Below, one piece after another: positions 41,296 to 50,870 of a stretch of DNA of 64,000 bases. The DNA comes from Hyphomicrobiales bacterium (GTDB taxonomy: Bacteria > Pseudomonadota > Alphaproteobacteria > Rhizobiales > Beijerinckiaceae). The notes under the pieces are model-generated. The model ran no database searches. It was not told the origin of the DNA and worked only from the letters and a program-made list of their open reading frames with translations. Both the position numbers and the translations under genes were made by a program. The DNA is taken from the NCBI GenBank assembly GCA_004144595.1, contig SEEM01000010.1, forward strand, positions 29,482-93,481, given 5' to 3'. Numbering within the stretch: the first letter of the stretch is position 1; every line of letters starts with the position of its first letter.

Positions 41296-43857
41296 CTAGT
41301 TCGAGCTGACGCCGTCGCTCGAACCCGAGCTGAGGTTCTGAGAGTAGCTGATCTCGCCAAGCGTGCGAAGCTCGAGGCGGAACATGACCGTGCGCGTGTC
41401 TTTGGTCGATCCAGCCTGGCGATCAGCATAGCTCTGCGAATAGCTGATGTCGAACACCGTGCACTCGTCGGTGTAGTTGAGCCCGAACGAGGTCGACGCC
41501 GTCTGGAACGGGCCGGTATTCGGATAGACCGGCACGGACGCGACCGTTGGCGCCGCGAGATAGGATGCGTAAGCCGTCCTGTAGATTTCGCGATCGTACT
41601 TGTACTTGTCGAGGTCGAACAGCACGCCGGCGCGCACGCGCCAGTTCTCGGCAACCTTGAGCGAGCCGTTCAGGGAAAGACCTTCGCGGCGGCGCGTGAT
41701 GCCGAGATCGGGCTGCGGCTCATAGCGGCCATAGCCGACGGAGGCGGTAATGACGCTGTTGGCGTAGGTCGCGGCGGCGTCGATCCGCTGGGCCTCGAAA
41801 GTCGTCGCATTCAGGCGCGTCGCGCCGGTCAGGAAGAAGCCCTTGAACGGCGAAATCTGGGCGCGGGCGACATAGTCGGAGTTGCGGGTTTCGAGACCGG
41901 AGTTAAGGCCCGTATTGAGCAGGTCTCCGCTGGCGAACGAGTTGCGCCCGCCGAGCTGGAACGACTGGCCCAGCAGCAGGTTCGCGAAAGCTTCCTTGCC
42001 GAAGCGGCCGGTATAGAGCCCCCCGACATTCGCGCGGGTGCCGCCCTCGACACGGTCGAAGCCGGAGAACTTGCCGCTCCACTCGAACAGGTTGTTGGCG
42101 TCGAAGACGAGGCTCTGCGCATCCTCGTTGGCGACGCGCAGGCTGTTGGTCTCGTTCGGGCGCGCGACGATCTGTGCGACCGGCTCGATGATATGGGTGC
42201 CCCAGCCGGTCTTGGCGACGAACGGGTAGCGATACATCAGCCCGATCGCCGGCATGACCCGGCCGAAGACCTCGTCCGAGGTGTCGGCGATGGTCGCGAC
42301 ACGCGAATTGATCGGGCCGGTCGTGTCGGGATTGACCGAGAAGATATCGGCCCGCACCGAAGCGTAGGGTGTCCACATCTGCCCGAGCGGGTCGATGATG
42401 TTGCGACGCCAGGACACCTGGGCCGTCGCGCGGGAGACATTGCCGGCAAGGCCGCGCACGAGGCAGCGGTTCTTGTCGTAGACCGCACAGCCGTCATAGA
42501 GCGAATAGCTCGGTGTCGTGATCAGGTAGCTTTTCTGCTGCGGCAACTCCGCGAAGGCGGCGGTGTCGCGCGTCAGGCTGGTGACGTTGGCGGTGAACGA
42601 GAGCTCGCCGCCGAGGAAGGACGGCTTGTGGACGCGCTTGTCGTAGTCCAGCACCGGCAGCACCACGGGCTGCTGCTTCTGCCAGTCCTGATAGTTCAGC
42701 GGCTGGAAATAATAGCCTCGCAGATCGAACCAGGCGCTCTCGCTCTGGCCGTTCAGGTAGGCGGTCGAGGTCGCTTCCTGCAGGTAGGTGGTGGCGCTGA
42801 GGCTCTCGTTGCGGATGCGGTAGTTCTTGTAGAACCAGCGATCCGTCGACATCGAGGCGTTCCAGCCGACCGTCCAGCGCGGGTTGATGAAGAACTTGCC
42901 GCTCGTTTCTACCGAGCCGCGGAATTCCTTGTCGCCCGGTCCCAGCGGGCTCGGAAGATAGGCGCCCTTGTCCTGCTGGAAGATGCCCGCGGCCCGGATC
43001 GTGTAGGAGCCGTTCACCAGGCGGTGCCGCCATTCCGCCTCGCCGAGAAAACCCTGGCGGCTGAAATAGGTCGGCGTGAACGTCAGGTCGTAGTTCGGCG
43101 CCAGGTTGAGGAAATACGGCAGGCCGATGCCGTAGCCCAGCGCCGAGGTGTTGATGAATTTGGGCGACAGGAAGCCGGACTTGCGCTTCACCGTCGAATC
43201 CGGGCCCGACATATACGGGATATAGGCCATCGGAATGCCGGCGAACTCGACCCGCGCATCCTCGTAATAGATCGTCTGCTCGGACTTCTTGTGGATGATC
43301 CGCGCGGCGCGGACCTGCCAGAGCGGCGGCCGTTCCGGATTGTCCTTGCAGGGCTCGCAGGCGGTGTAGATGCCCTTCTCGAAGACGAAGGTCTCGCCGT
43401 CCGTCCGTTCGGCGCGCGGCGCCGAGAAGCGGGTCTTGTCCGGGTTCACGACACGCAGCGAGTCGATGAAGCCGTCGCGGAAATCGTCGGTCAGGTTGAA
43501 CTTGTCGCCGGTGATGACCGTGCCGTTGGCTTCGGTGATCCGGGCATTGCCGAGGGCGATAACGCGCTTGTTGCCCTGGTCGTAGATGACGCGGTCTGCC
43601 TCGATCGTCCGGCCCTGATAGAGGATCTGGACGTCGCCGACGGCCGCGACCGTCTTCTTGTCGTTGTCGTATACGAGTTCGCGCGCATCGACGACCATAC
43701 GGTCCTGCGGTTTCGCAGGGGCCGCAGCCGCCGGCTTGGGCTGCGCGCCGGCCGCCCGATTCTGGGCATGGGCCGGCCCGGCCAGCAGATAGGCCAGGCT
43801 GGAGGCGAGAGCCGTCGCCGCAGCAAAGTGCGCTAGCCGGTTCACTCCTGGACCCAT
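41296..43857 (-). CDS. lptD: LPS-assembly protein LptD
   Basis: Signal peptide; DARELVYDNDKKTVAAVGDVQILYQGRTIEADRVIYDQGNKRVIALGNARI OstA domain; C-terminal beta-barrel region. Confidence 0.95.
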   Translation of the reverse strand: MGPGVNRLAHFAAATALASSLAYLLAGPAHAQNRAAGAQPKPAAAAPAKPQDRMVVDARELVYDNDKKTVAAVGDVQILYQGRTIEADRVIYDQGNKRVIALGNARITEANGTVITGDKFNLTDDFRDGFIDSLRVVNPDKTRFSAPRAERTDGETFVFEKGIYTACEPCKDNPERPPLWQVRAARIIHKKSEQTIYYEDARVEFAGIPMAYIPYMSGPDSTVKRKSGFLSPKFINTSALGYGIGLPYFLNLAPNYDLTFTPTYFSRQGFLGEAEWRHRLVNGSYTIRAAGIFQQDKGAYLPSPLGPGDKEFRGSVETSGKFFINPRWTVGWNASMSTDRWFYKNYRIRNESLSATTYLQEATSTAYLNGQSESAWFDLRGYYFQPLNYQDWQKQQPVVLPVLDYDKRVHKPSFLGGELSFTANVTSLTRDTAAFAELPQQKSYLITTPSYSLYDGCAVYDKNRCLVRGLAGNVSRATAQVSWRRNIIDPLGQMWTPYASVRADIFSVNPDTTGPINSRVATIADTSDEVFGRVMPAIGLMYRYPFVAKTGWGTHIIEPVAQIVARPNETNSLRVANEDAQSLVFDANNLFEWSGKFSGFDRVEGGTRANVGGLYTGRFGKEAFANLLLGQSFQLGGRNSFASGDLLNTGLNSGLETRNSDYVARAQISPFKGFFLTGATRLNATTFEAQRIDAAATYANSVITASVGYGRYEPQPDLGITRRREGLSLNGSLKVAENWRVRAGVLFDLDKYKYDREIYRTAYASYLAAPTVASVPVYPNTGPFQTASTSFGLNYTDECTVFDISYSQSYADRQAGSTKDTRTVMFRLELRTLGEISYSQNLSSGSSDGVSSN

Positions 43858-43894
43858 CTCGTAAACTCGAAATTAACCATAGGCACAGTACGTT

Positions 43895-44986
43895 TCACCC
43901 ATCTTCCTGATGGAGGAGGGCGAGTGCTCCCAGCATTGCCCCCAATGCTGCAGGCAACCACGCCGCGACGACCGGATTGACGATTCCCGACGATCCGAGT
44001 TCCTCCGACAGTTGTGTCGCCACATAGAGCACGAACCCCGCAGCGACGCCACCTATCACCAGTTTGGTCACACCACCAAATCTGAAAAATCTTAAAGAAA
44101 CGGATGCTGCCACCAGCACCATCGCGATCAGCAGCAGCGGACGCGCCATGAGCGATTGATAACGCAGCTCATAGGGCGTCGTATCGAGCCCGGCGCGCTG
44201 TGTGCGGTCGATCACCGTCGGCATGGACCAGAAGCCCACCGCGTCGGGTGGGGTGAAGCTCTGGCGCATCTGTTCCGGCTCCAGCGTCGTCGCGAGCACG
44301 TAGTTCTTATAGCTCTGTGGCTCTTCCGTGGCGGAGGTGGAGCGTGCGTCGGCGAGCTCCCAATGGCCCGGTCGCAACAGCGCCTGCCTTGCGTCGATAC
44401 GCTGCTTGAAGCTGCCGTCCGGGTTGAAGATGAAGAAGGCGACCTGGGACAGGCCGTCCTCGTCGGGCAGGGCGCCGGCGGCGCGGATGATGGCCTGCCC
44501 GTCGACGCTGCGCTGCCGCAGCCAGATCTCCTGGGACAGGCCGGATTTGCCGCCGGAGCGCACGAACAGGCGCGTCTCCAGGGCGGTGGCCTTGCGCTTC
44601 AGCTCTGCTGCGACCGGGTTGTAGATCATGATCGAGATGAGCCCGATGGCGCCTGCGACGGTCGCGGCGGGCTGCAGGAACTGCCAGGCCGAGACGCCGA
44701 CGGAGCGGGCGACGACGAGCTCGAGCTTCCGGCTCAGCGTCAGAAGGGCGAACATCCCGCCGAACAGGGCGGCGAAGGGGAAGATCTGCTCGGCCACGGC
44801 CGGAGCCCGGAACAGGGCGAGTTGCACGATGCGCGGCGTCGTCGCGATCGGGGAATCGCCGGCGCGGCGCATCAGCTCGACGAAATCGAGCGTCCCGATC
44901 AGGAAGAAGAACGTACTGAAGACCCCGACGATGGCGCGTGCGAAACGCTTCGTCAGATAGCGGCCGAAGGTCGTGAACAGCAGCAT
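43895..44986 (-). CDS. lptG: LPS export ABC transporter permease LptG
   Basis: YjgP/YjgQ family; FGRYLTKRFARAIVGVFSTFFFLIGTLDFVELMRR; adjacent to lptF and lptD. Confidence 0.94.
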   Translation of the reverse strand: MLLFTTFGRYLTKRFARAIVGVFSTFFFLIGTLDFVELMRRAGDSPIATTPRIVQLALFRAPAVAEQIFPFAALFGGMFALLTLSRKLELVVARSVGVSAWQFLQPAATVAGAIGLISIMIYNPVAAELKRKATALETRLFVRSGGKSGLSQEIWLRQRSVDGQAIIRAAGALPDEDGLSQVAFFIFNPDGSFKQRIDARQALLRPGHWELADARSTSATEEPQSYKNYVLATTLEPEQMRQSFTPPDAVGFWSMPTVIDRTQRAGLDTTPYELRYQSLMARPLLLIAMVLVAASVSLRFFRFGGVTKLVIGGVAAGFVLYVATQLSEELGSSGIVNPVVAAWLPAALGAMLGALALLHQEDG

Positions 44987-46179
44987 CAGGCGCGCCGGAA
45001 ACGGGCCGCGAGATTGACCAGCGGCGTTGTGAGGGGGGCAAGGAGGCGAGCCAGGGCGGGTTGGATCCGTCCGCCGTAGAAGATGAAGCCCGTCGCCAGG
45101 ATGATGGCCGCGATCGGCAGGATATAGAGCAGCGCGGCGGCGAACGGCGAGCGCACGCTGGCGGTCCAGGCGGCGTAGGCGGCGATGCGGGTCGCGCCGA
45201 CGATCATGATCGCCGACTGGATCGCCAGTGCCCGTCCCTGCCGGGTTGTGCGCGCCTCGCCTATGGCGGCAAAGGCGATCAGCATGAAGGCGAAGGGGTA
45301 GAGCGGGGACGAGAGCCGGTTATGCAGTTCTGCGCGAAAACGGCCTTCCTGGATCTTGTAATAGGCCTCGTCCGTGTTTTGGCGGAGAAGCTCCCAGGTC
45401 GAGCGTTCGCGCGGCTTGTAGATCACCTTGTCGCCGTCGCCCTCGCCGGGGCCGCCGCTGGCATCGCCTGACAGCGCCGACAGGTTCAGGGCGTAGCGCT
45501 CGAAGGAGATGATCGAAGTCGTGCTGGTGTTCTTGGCCTCGCGCTGGATGGTACCCTTCTCCAGCATCAGGAAGCTCTGGCCCTCTGCCTCGACCGTGCG
45601 GCCGCGCTCGGCGAGATAGATCGCGGGCTGCGACGGGTCGCGCCGGTCCTGCATGAAGATGCCGACCAGCGCATCGCCGGCCTTTTCGCGATAATGGAAG
45701 GTTACGCCGGAATCGAGCGAGACGAACTGGCCTTCCTTGACCACGTTGGCGACGAAATCGGCGCGGATCAGCGTGATCAGGTCGCGCAGCATGCGGAAGC
45801 TCGACGGCATCACCGATATCGTCATCCAGGCGACGACGAGCGAGGTCGCGATCGTCAGCACGATGAAGGGCCGGGTGATGCGCTGCGGCGCCACGCCGGC
45901 GGCGTTCATCACGATCAGCTCGGAATCGCCGTTGAGCCGGTTGAGCGTGTAGAGCGTCGACATGAACAGCGCGACCGGCGCGATGCCGGCGATCAGCGCC
46001 GGCAGCGACAGCAGCGTCACGGTCAGGAAGATCAGGACCGTCTGGCCCTTGCCGGTGATGAGATCGACCTCGCGCAGCGCCTGCGTGACCCAGATCACGC
46101 CGGTCAGTCCGAGCAGAAGCACGATCGCCGCCACCGCCGCGATCTTCAGGATATAGCGATCGAGGCGGTTGAGAAGCAC
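44986..46179 (-). CDS. lptF: LPS export ABC transporter permease LptF
   Basis: [43 protein letters not shown]; YjgP/YjgQ family; GTG start inferred. Confidence 0.94.
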   Translation of the reverse strand: MLLNRLDRYILKIAAVAAIVLLLGLTGVIWVTQALREVDLITGKGQTVLIFLTVTLLSLPALIAGIAPVALFMSTLYTLNRLNGDSELIVMNAAGVAPQRITRPFIVLTIATSLVVAWMTISVMPSSFRMLRDLITLIRADFVANVVKEGQFVSLDSGVTFHYREKAGDALVGIFMQDRRDPSQPAIYLAERGRTVEAEGQSFLMLEKGTIQREAKNTSTTSIISFERYALNLSALSGDASGGPGEGDGDKVIYKPRERSTWELLRQNTDEAYYKIQEGRFRAELHNRLSSPLYPFAFMLIAFAAIGEARTTRQGRALAIQSAIMIVGATRIAAYAAWTASVRSPFAAALLYILPIAAIILATGFIFYGGRIQPALARLLAPLTTPLVNLAARFRRA

Positions 46180-46335
46180 GCGTCGGTTCCGGCAGATGGA
46201 GAGCGTCGCGCTCCCCGAGGTGGTTCGTCGGACACACCCTATGGTATAGGCGCGACCATGGCGCAAACGGGAATCGGTTGCCGCCTGCCTTCAACTGTTC
46301 TTCCAATGTCATTTTCGCAAGATTGTGAGCGGATC

Positions 46336-47829
46336 ATGTCGCAGCGCCTGAAGCTCGAGATCAAAGCCCTGGATGCCGTCGAGGGGCAGGACCTCGTGAT
46401 CCTCGTCTCCGACCAGTTGGCTCTTCCCGAAGCCATCGCGGAATGGGCCGGCGACGGCGCGCAGGCACTGCTGACGCGGGCCGCCGCCGCCGAGCGCTTC
46501 AAGGGCAAGGCGCTCGCCGGCCTGACGCTGCCGTCGCCGGAAGGCGCCGCCTATGAGCGCCTGATCGTCGTCGGCACCGGTCCAGAGGACGAGCGAGCCA
46601 AGCTCGATTTCGTCAAGCTCGGTGGCGTCATCGCGGGCCGGCTCGGTGCCGGCCGCAGTGCGGATGTCGTCCTGGCGCTCCCGGGAAGCGAGATCGAGGC
46701 GAGGCAATCCGCCGATATCGCGCTCGGCCTCAGGCTTCGGGCCTATGCCTTCGATCGCTACAAGACGAAGACCAAGGACAAGGACAACGCCGAGCCGCTC
46801 ACCGTGACGCTGCGCACGGCCGACCCGTCGCGCCTCAAGAAGGCGCTCAAGACCGCCGACGCGATCGCCGCCGGCGTCCTGCAGGCGCGCGACCTGGTCA
46901 ACGAGCCGCCGAACGTCCTTTATCCCGCCGAATTCGCCGACCGGGCCGCCAAGCTCGAAAAGCTCGGCGTCGAGATCGAGGTCCTCGACGAGAAGGCGAT
47001 GAAGAAGATCGGCATGCGCGCGCTGCTCGGCGTCGGCCAGGGCTCGCGCCGCGAAAGCCAGGTCGTGGTCATGCGCTGGAACGGCGCGAAGAAGGACGAG
47101 AAGCCCGTCGCCTTCGTCGGCAAGGGCGTGACCTTCGATTCCGGCGGCATCTCGTTGAAGCCGGGTGCCGGCATGGAGGACATGAAGGGCGACATGGCGG
47201 GCGCGGCCTGCGTGGTCGGCCTGATGCAGGCGCTCGCGGGCCGTAAAGCAAGGGTCAACGCCATCGGCGTCATCGGTCTTGTCGAGAACATGCCCGACGG
47301 CAACGCCCAGCGCCCGGGCGACATCGTGACCTCGCTCTCCGGCCAGACCATCGAGATCATCAATACCGACGCCGAGGGCCGCCTCGTGCTGGCGGACGTG
47401 CTCTGGTACACGCAGGAGCGCTTCGCGCCGCGCTTCATGATCAACCTGGCGACGCTGACCGGCGCGATCATGGTGGCTCTCGGCCAGGAGAATGCCGGCC
47501 TGTTCAGCAACGACGACGAGCTCTCCACCCGCCTGACGGCGGCCGGCATCGCCACAGGCGAGACGGTCTGGCGCATGCCGCTCGGCAAGGGCTACGACAA
47601 GATGATCGATTCGAAATTCGCCGACATGAAGAACTCGGCCGGGCGCTATGGCGGTTCGATCACCGCGGCGCAGTTCCTGCAGCGCCATGTCAACGATACC
47701 CCCTGGGCGCATCTCGACATCGCGGGAACCGGAATGGCCGCCGGGAATTCGGAGATCAACCGATCCTGGGGGCCGGGCTGGGGCGTGCGCCTGCTCGACC
47801 GGCTTGTCTCCGACCATTACGAGGGTTGA
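46336..47829 (+). CDS. pepA: Leucyl aminopeptidase
   Basis: [49 protein letters not shown]. Confidence 0.97.
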   Translation: MSQRLKLEIKALDAVEGQDLVILVSDQLALPEAIAEWAGDGAQALLTRAAAAERFKGKALAGLTLPSPEGAAYERLIVVGTGPEDERAKLDFVKLGGVIAGRLGAGRSADVVLALPGSEIEARQSADIALGLRLRAYAFDRYKTKTKDKDNAEPLTVTLRTADPSRLKKALKTADAIAAGVLQARDLVNEPPNVLYPAEFADRAAKLEKLGVEIEVLDEKAMKKIGMRALLGVGQGSRRESQVVVMRWNGAKKDEKPVAFVGKGVTFDSGGISLKPGAGMEDMKGDMAGAACVVGLMQALAGRKARVNAIGVIGLVENMPDGNAQRPGDIVTSLSGQTIEIINTDAEGRLVLADVLWYTQERFAPRFMINLATLTGAIMVALGQENAGLFSNDDELSTRLTAAGIATGETVWRMPLGKGYDKMIDSKFADMKNSAGRYGGSITAAQFLQRHVNDTPWAHLDIAGTGMAAGNSEINRSWGPGWGVRLLDRLVSDHYEG

Positions 47830-47844
47830 GGCCGATAGTGAGTA

Positions 47845-47935
47845 CGTCATTGCGAGCGAAGCGAAGCAATCCCGGGGACGTAGCGCTCTGCCGTCCTTTG
47901 GATTGCGTCGTCGCTACGCTCCTCGCAATGACGAC
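47845..47935. repeat. Intergenic inverted repeat (CGTCATTGCGAGCGAAGCGAAGCAATCC...GGATTGCGTCGTCGCTACGCTCCTCGCAATGACG)
   Basis: Reverse-complement arms at 47845-47872 and 47900-47933 between pepA and holC. Confidence 0.85.
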
Positions 47936-47951
47936 GAGGGCATAGGCAACG

Positions 47952-48404
47952 ATGCCTGAAATCCTGTTCTTCCATCTGCAGTCCCGCCCGCTGGAGCAGG
48001 TCCTGCCGACGATCCTCGACCGCGCCCTGTCGCGCGGCCAGAAGGTTGTCGTCCAGGTCGGCGGCCAGGAGCGCATGAGCGTGCTCGACGATCACCTCTG
48101 GACCTATTCGGACGAGAGCTTCCTGCCGCATGTCACGGCGCTGGAGGCCGATGCGCCGGGCAGCCCGGTGGTGCTGACGACGCAGGCGCACAATCCGAAT
48201 GCCGCGCAGGTCCGGGTCTGCGCCGATGGTGTTCGCATTCCCGACGCAATGCAGGACTACGAGCGCGTCGTCCTGATATTCGATGGCGATGATCCCGAGG
48301 CGCTTTCGGCCGCCCGCGAGGATTGGAAGAAGGCCAAGGCCTCGGGCCATGCCGCCAGCTACTGGCAGCAGGACGACGCCGGCCGTTGGGAGAAGAAAGC
48401 GTGA
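47952..48404 (+). CDS. holC: DNA polymerase III subunit chi
   Basis: MPEILFFHLQSRPLEQVLPTILDRALSRGQKVVVQVGGQERMSVLDDHLWTYSDESFLPH. Confidence 0.94.
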   Translation: MPEILFFHLQSRPLEQVLPTILDRALSRGQKVVVQVGGQERMSVLDDHLWTYSDESFLPHVTALEADAPGSPVVLTTQAHNPNAAQVRVCADGVRIPDAMQDYERVVLIFDGDDPEALSAAREDWKKAKASGHAASYWQQDDAGRWEKKA

Positions 48405-48811
48405 GACTGCCTGTTCTGTTGCTCTGCACCGCAGCCCTTGCCGGGTGTTCGGTCGATATGGGCGGTTTCGCCTTCCAGTCCGAAACCAAGGGCGGTGTCA
48501 CCACGACAAAGACCGCCTCGGCGAGCGCGGGCATCTCGACGCAGGAGCCGGTCCTGACGCCGGAAGGCGAATGCAGCGTCGGCGCCTCGCTCGATCCCTC
48601 GACCCGGCCGCTGCCGAAGGAGATCGCGCCCGGCATCACCGAATGCGAGCTGGTGAAGCTGAAGGGCGCCCGTCCGACCGACGTGCTGGTCGGCGAGAGC
48701 GGCAAGGGCCAGCGCGAGGTCCAGGTGCTCTATTCAGAGCCCGGCGGCCGCGAAATCTACATGTTTACCGACAACCGCCTGAGCCGAATCGTGAAGCCGG
48801 GGCAGGGATGA
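48401..48811 (+). CDS. Putative lipoprotein
   Basis: GTG start overlapping the holC stop; VRLPVLLLCTAALAGCSVDMGG with LAGC lipobox. Confidence 0.8.
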   Translation: MRLPVLLLCTAALAGCSVDMGGFAFQSETKGGVTTTKTASASAGISTQEPVLTPEGECSVGASLDPSTRPLPKEIAPGITECELVKLKGARPTDVLVGESGKGQREVQVLYSEPGGREIYMFTDNRLSRIVKPGQG

Positions 48812-48910
48812 GCCCGAGGGCGGCGCCCCCAAGGCATCCGGCCGGAGCCAGCGGCACCTGCGAGAGGGTCGTTGTAGCGGACATCACGCCTTTCTCGGCA
48901 GGCACCTGTT

Positions 48911-50044
48911 TTATGGCGAGCCGTTATATTGCGGGATGCGGTTCTTGTTGCCGAAAATGAGCCCTTGCGGGTTTCGATTCAGATTGCGGAGCGCACGCTC
49001 GAAACCGGAAAGGGATCGGCTGCCGTCCGAGGTGAGTGTTTCGAGCTTTTGCAGCCCACCTCCCGTGAACTGGATGATCTTCGCCGTCGCTGCCGCCGAG
49101 CTCCGATCCAGATTGTCGGCGAGCGTGCGGAGGGATTTCGCAGCCTCCGCGACGTCTTCGAAGACGCTTCGCCCGTTCTCTCTCCCGGCACCGCTCAAGA
49201 AGGCTTGTGCCCCTTTCAGCACGCCATCGATCTGATCGGCGGCGCGGTTGAGTTTCTCGCTCGCCGAGGCCACGCTCCGCACCGTATTGCCGATCTCGGG
49301 AGTGGCCGCGCCCAGTGTCGCCGTCAGGCGATCGGCATCTTCGATGGCCGAAGCGACGCGGTCCTTGTCGAAAGATCGGAGGGTTTCCGTGAAACTCTCG
49401 CTGAAATTCTTCAGCTTGTCCGGAAGCGGAGTGATGAATTCGGCCGCCGCGCTGACGTTCTTCATCAGCTTCTCGACCTCGGGCGAATGGCTGTTCAGCG
49501 TAGCAGACAGGTTCTCGACATACTTGATCTTCTCGCTCACGGGGCCTGCGTTGGCCTGGATTGCAGCATCGATGCCGACGAAAGCCTCGTCGACGCTCTT
49601 CGCAATCGATTCGACCTTCTCGAAAATGCTTTCGGAGGATTCCGCGATGATCGTCGGAAAAGCCTGCCCCGGCCCGGCGATCAGCGGAGCAGCGGCTGGG
49701 CTGCCGCCGCGAAGCTGCACCGCGACGATGCCGGCGAGGCCCTGTCCTTCGAGGCGGGCGATCGTATCGACGCGCAAGGGCGCAGACCGGATGATCTTCA
49801 GGATGGCGTAAATCTGGCCGGGATCCGTCGGCTCGATCTCGATTTCCTTGACCTCACCGATGCGCAGGCCATTGAACAGCACGCTGGACCCGCGACCCAG
49901 ACCCGAGACCTTGCCGTCGAAGACCACCTTGACGTCGATGGTGTCGGCTTGCCCCCGGCCGAACCAGAAGCCGAGCCCAAACAGCGCAGCGACCACTGCC
50001 AGCGTGGCCAGTCCGATCAGCGCATGAGCTGCTCGCGATTGCAT
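48911..50044 (-). CDS. MCE (MlaD) domain protein
   Basis: N-terminal TM then VKVVFDGKVSGLGRGSSVLFNGLRIGEVKEIEIEPTDPGQIYAILKI, LEGQGLAGIVAVQLRGG; long helical C-terminus. Confidence 0.9.
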   Translation of the reverse strand: MQSRAAHALIGLATLAVVAALFGLGFWFGRGQADTIDVKVVFDGKVSGLGRGSSVLFNGLRIGEVKEIEIEPTDPGQIYAILKIIRSAPLRVDTIARLEGQGLAGIVAVQLRGGSPAAAPLIAGPGQAFPTIIAESSESIFEKVESIAKSVDEAFVGIDAAIQANAGPVSEKIKYVENLSATLNSHSPEVEKLMKNVSAAAEFITPLPDKLKNFSESFTETLRSFDKDRVASAIEDADRLTATLGAATPEIGNTVRSVASASEKLNRAADQIDGVLKGAQAFLSGAGRENGRSVFEDVAEAAKSLRTLADNLDRSSAAATAKIIQFTGGGLQKLETLTSDGSRSLSGFERALRNLNRNPQGLIFGNKNRIPQYNGSP

Positions 50045-50196
50045 GAATGGCGCTGTCTTTCCTGATCCCGGCGAACGGACCAGCCGTCTCCGGCCGGCCG
50101 TGTGAGTCGTTACCATAGTCTACCGTTGCCAGGTCCACGAGTGATCGCAGGACCCATCCGCTTGTTTTCGCCTGGCCTGCAACGCATCATCGCGGC

Positions 50197-50535
50197 ATGA
50201 CCAAATACCTCATCTCCTTTCCGAGCGAGGCCATGGTGCTCACGGATGAGCAGCTGAACGCCGCCTCCGTCGATTCTCATGCCGTGATCGAGGAGGCCAA
50301 AGCAGCCGGAATCTATGTCTTCGGCGGCGGGATCGATGAGCAGGTCGATCCCGTGCTCGTCTCCGCAGATAGGACGGTGTCCGCGCAGACCTATCCCGGA
50401 AGCCGCCTCAATGGCGGCTTCGCGATTCTGGAGCTGCCATCGCGCGAAGAAGCGCTCGAATGGGCGGCGAAGCTCGCGCGCGCCTGTCGCTGCGCGCAGG
50501 AGCTCCGCGAGTTCATGTATGATCCGGCCAGCTAG
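50197..50535 (+). CDS. YCII-related domain protein
   Basis: MTKYLISFPSEAMVLTDEQLNAASVDSHAVIEEAKAAGIYVFGGGIDE...GGFAILELPSREEALEWAAKLARACRCAQELREF. Confidence 0.82.
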   Translation: MTKYLISFPSEAMVLTDEQLNAASVDSHAVIEEAKAAGIYVFGGGIDEQVDPVLVSADRTVSAQTYPGSRLNGGFAILELPSREEALEWAAKLARACRCAQELREFMYDPAS

Positions 50536-50565
50536 GCCGACCCCGGCCACCGGATATTGCCGCCC

Positions 50566-50820
50566 ATGATCAGACTTGCCATCTTTGCGGCGTTGGCCGT
50601 GGTCGCGTTCGCCGCCGCCGATGACGCGTTGGCGGCGGGCTCGTGCCGCCCGACGCGGGACGGCAAGGACCGGATGGAGATGTCCGGCGGTTGCCCAAGC
50701 GGCTATGTCGTGCGGGGTGCCTGCTGCGAATCCGTCCGGCCGATTTCGCAGCCCACCGGCGCGTATACCTGCCCGGCCGGCACCATGCTGAGGCTTGGCG
50801 CCTGCGTGCCGCGTCCGTAG
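50566..50820 (+). CDS. Small secreted Cys-rich protein (84 aa, 6 Cys)
   Basis: MIRLAIFAALAVVAFAAADDALAAGSCRPTRDGKDRMEMSGGCPSGYVVRGACCESVRPISQPTGAYTCPAGTMLRLGACVPRP. Confidence 0.7.
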   Translation: MIRLAIFAALAVVAFAAADDALAAGSCRPTRDGKDRMEMSGGCPSGYVVRGACCESVRPISQPTGAYTCPAGTMLRLGACVPRP

Positions 50821-50870
50821 GCCGCCGGCCGCCGGCCGCGACAGCGCCGTATCTCGAACGCCTGAATGCC

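Noticed and set aside
42193-43836. 547-aa plus-strand ORF over lptD
   Set aside because: Shadow ORF; lptD minus-strand gene is clear
45694-46335. N-terminal extension of the pepA ORF
   Set aside because: Extension is antisense to lpt[14 protein letters not shown] at 46336 is the standard PepA start
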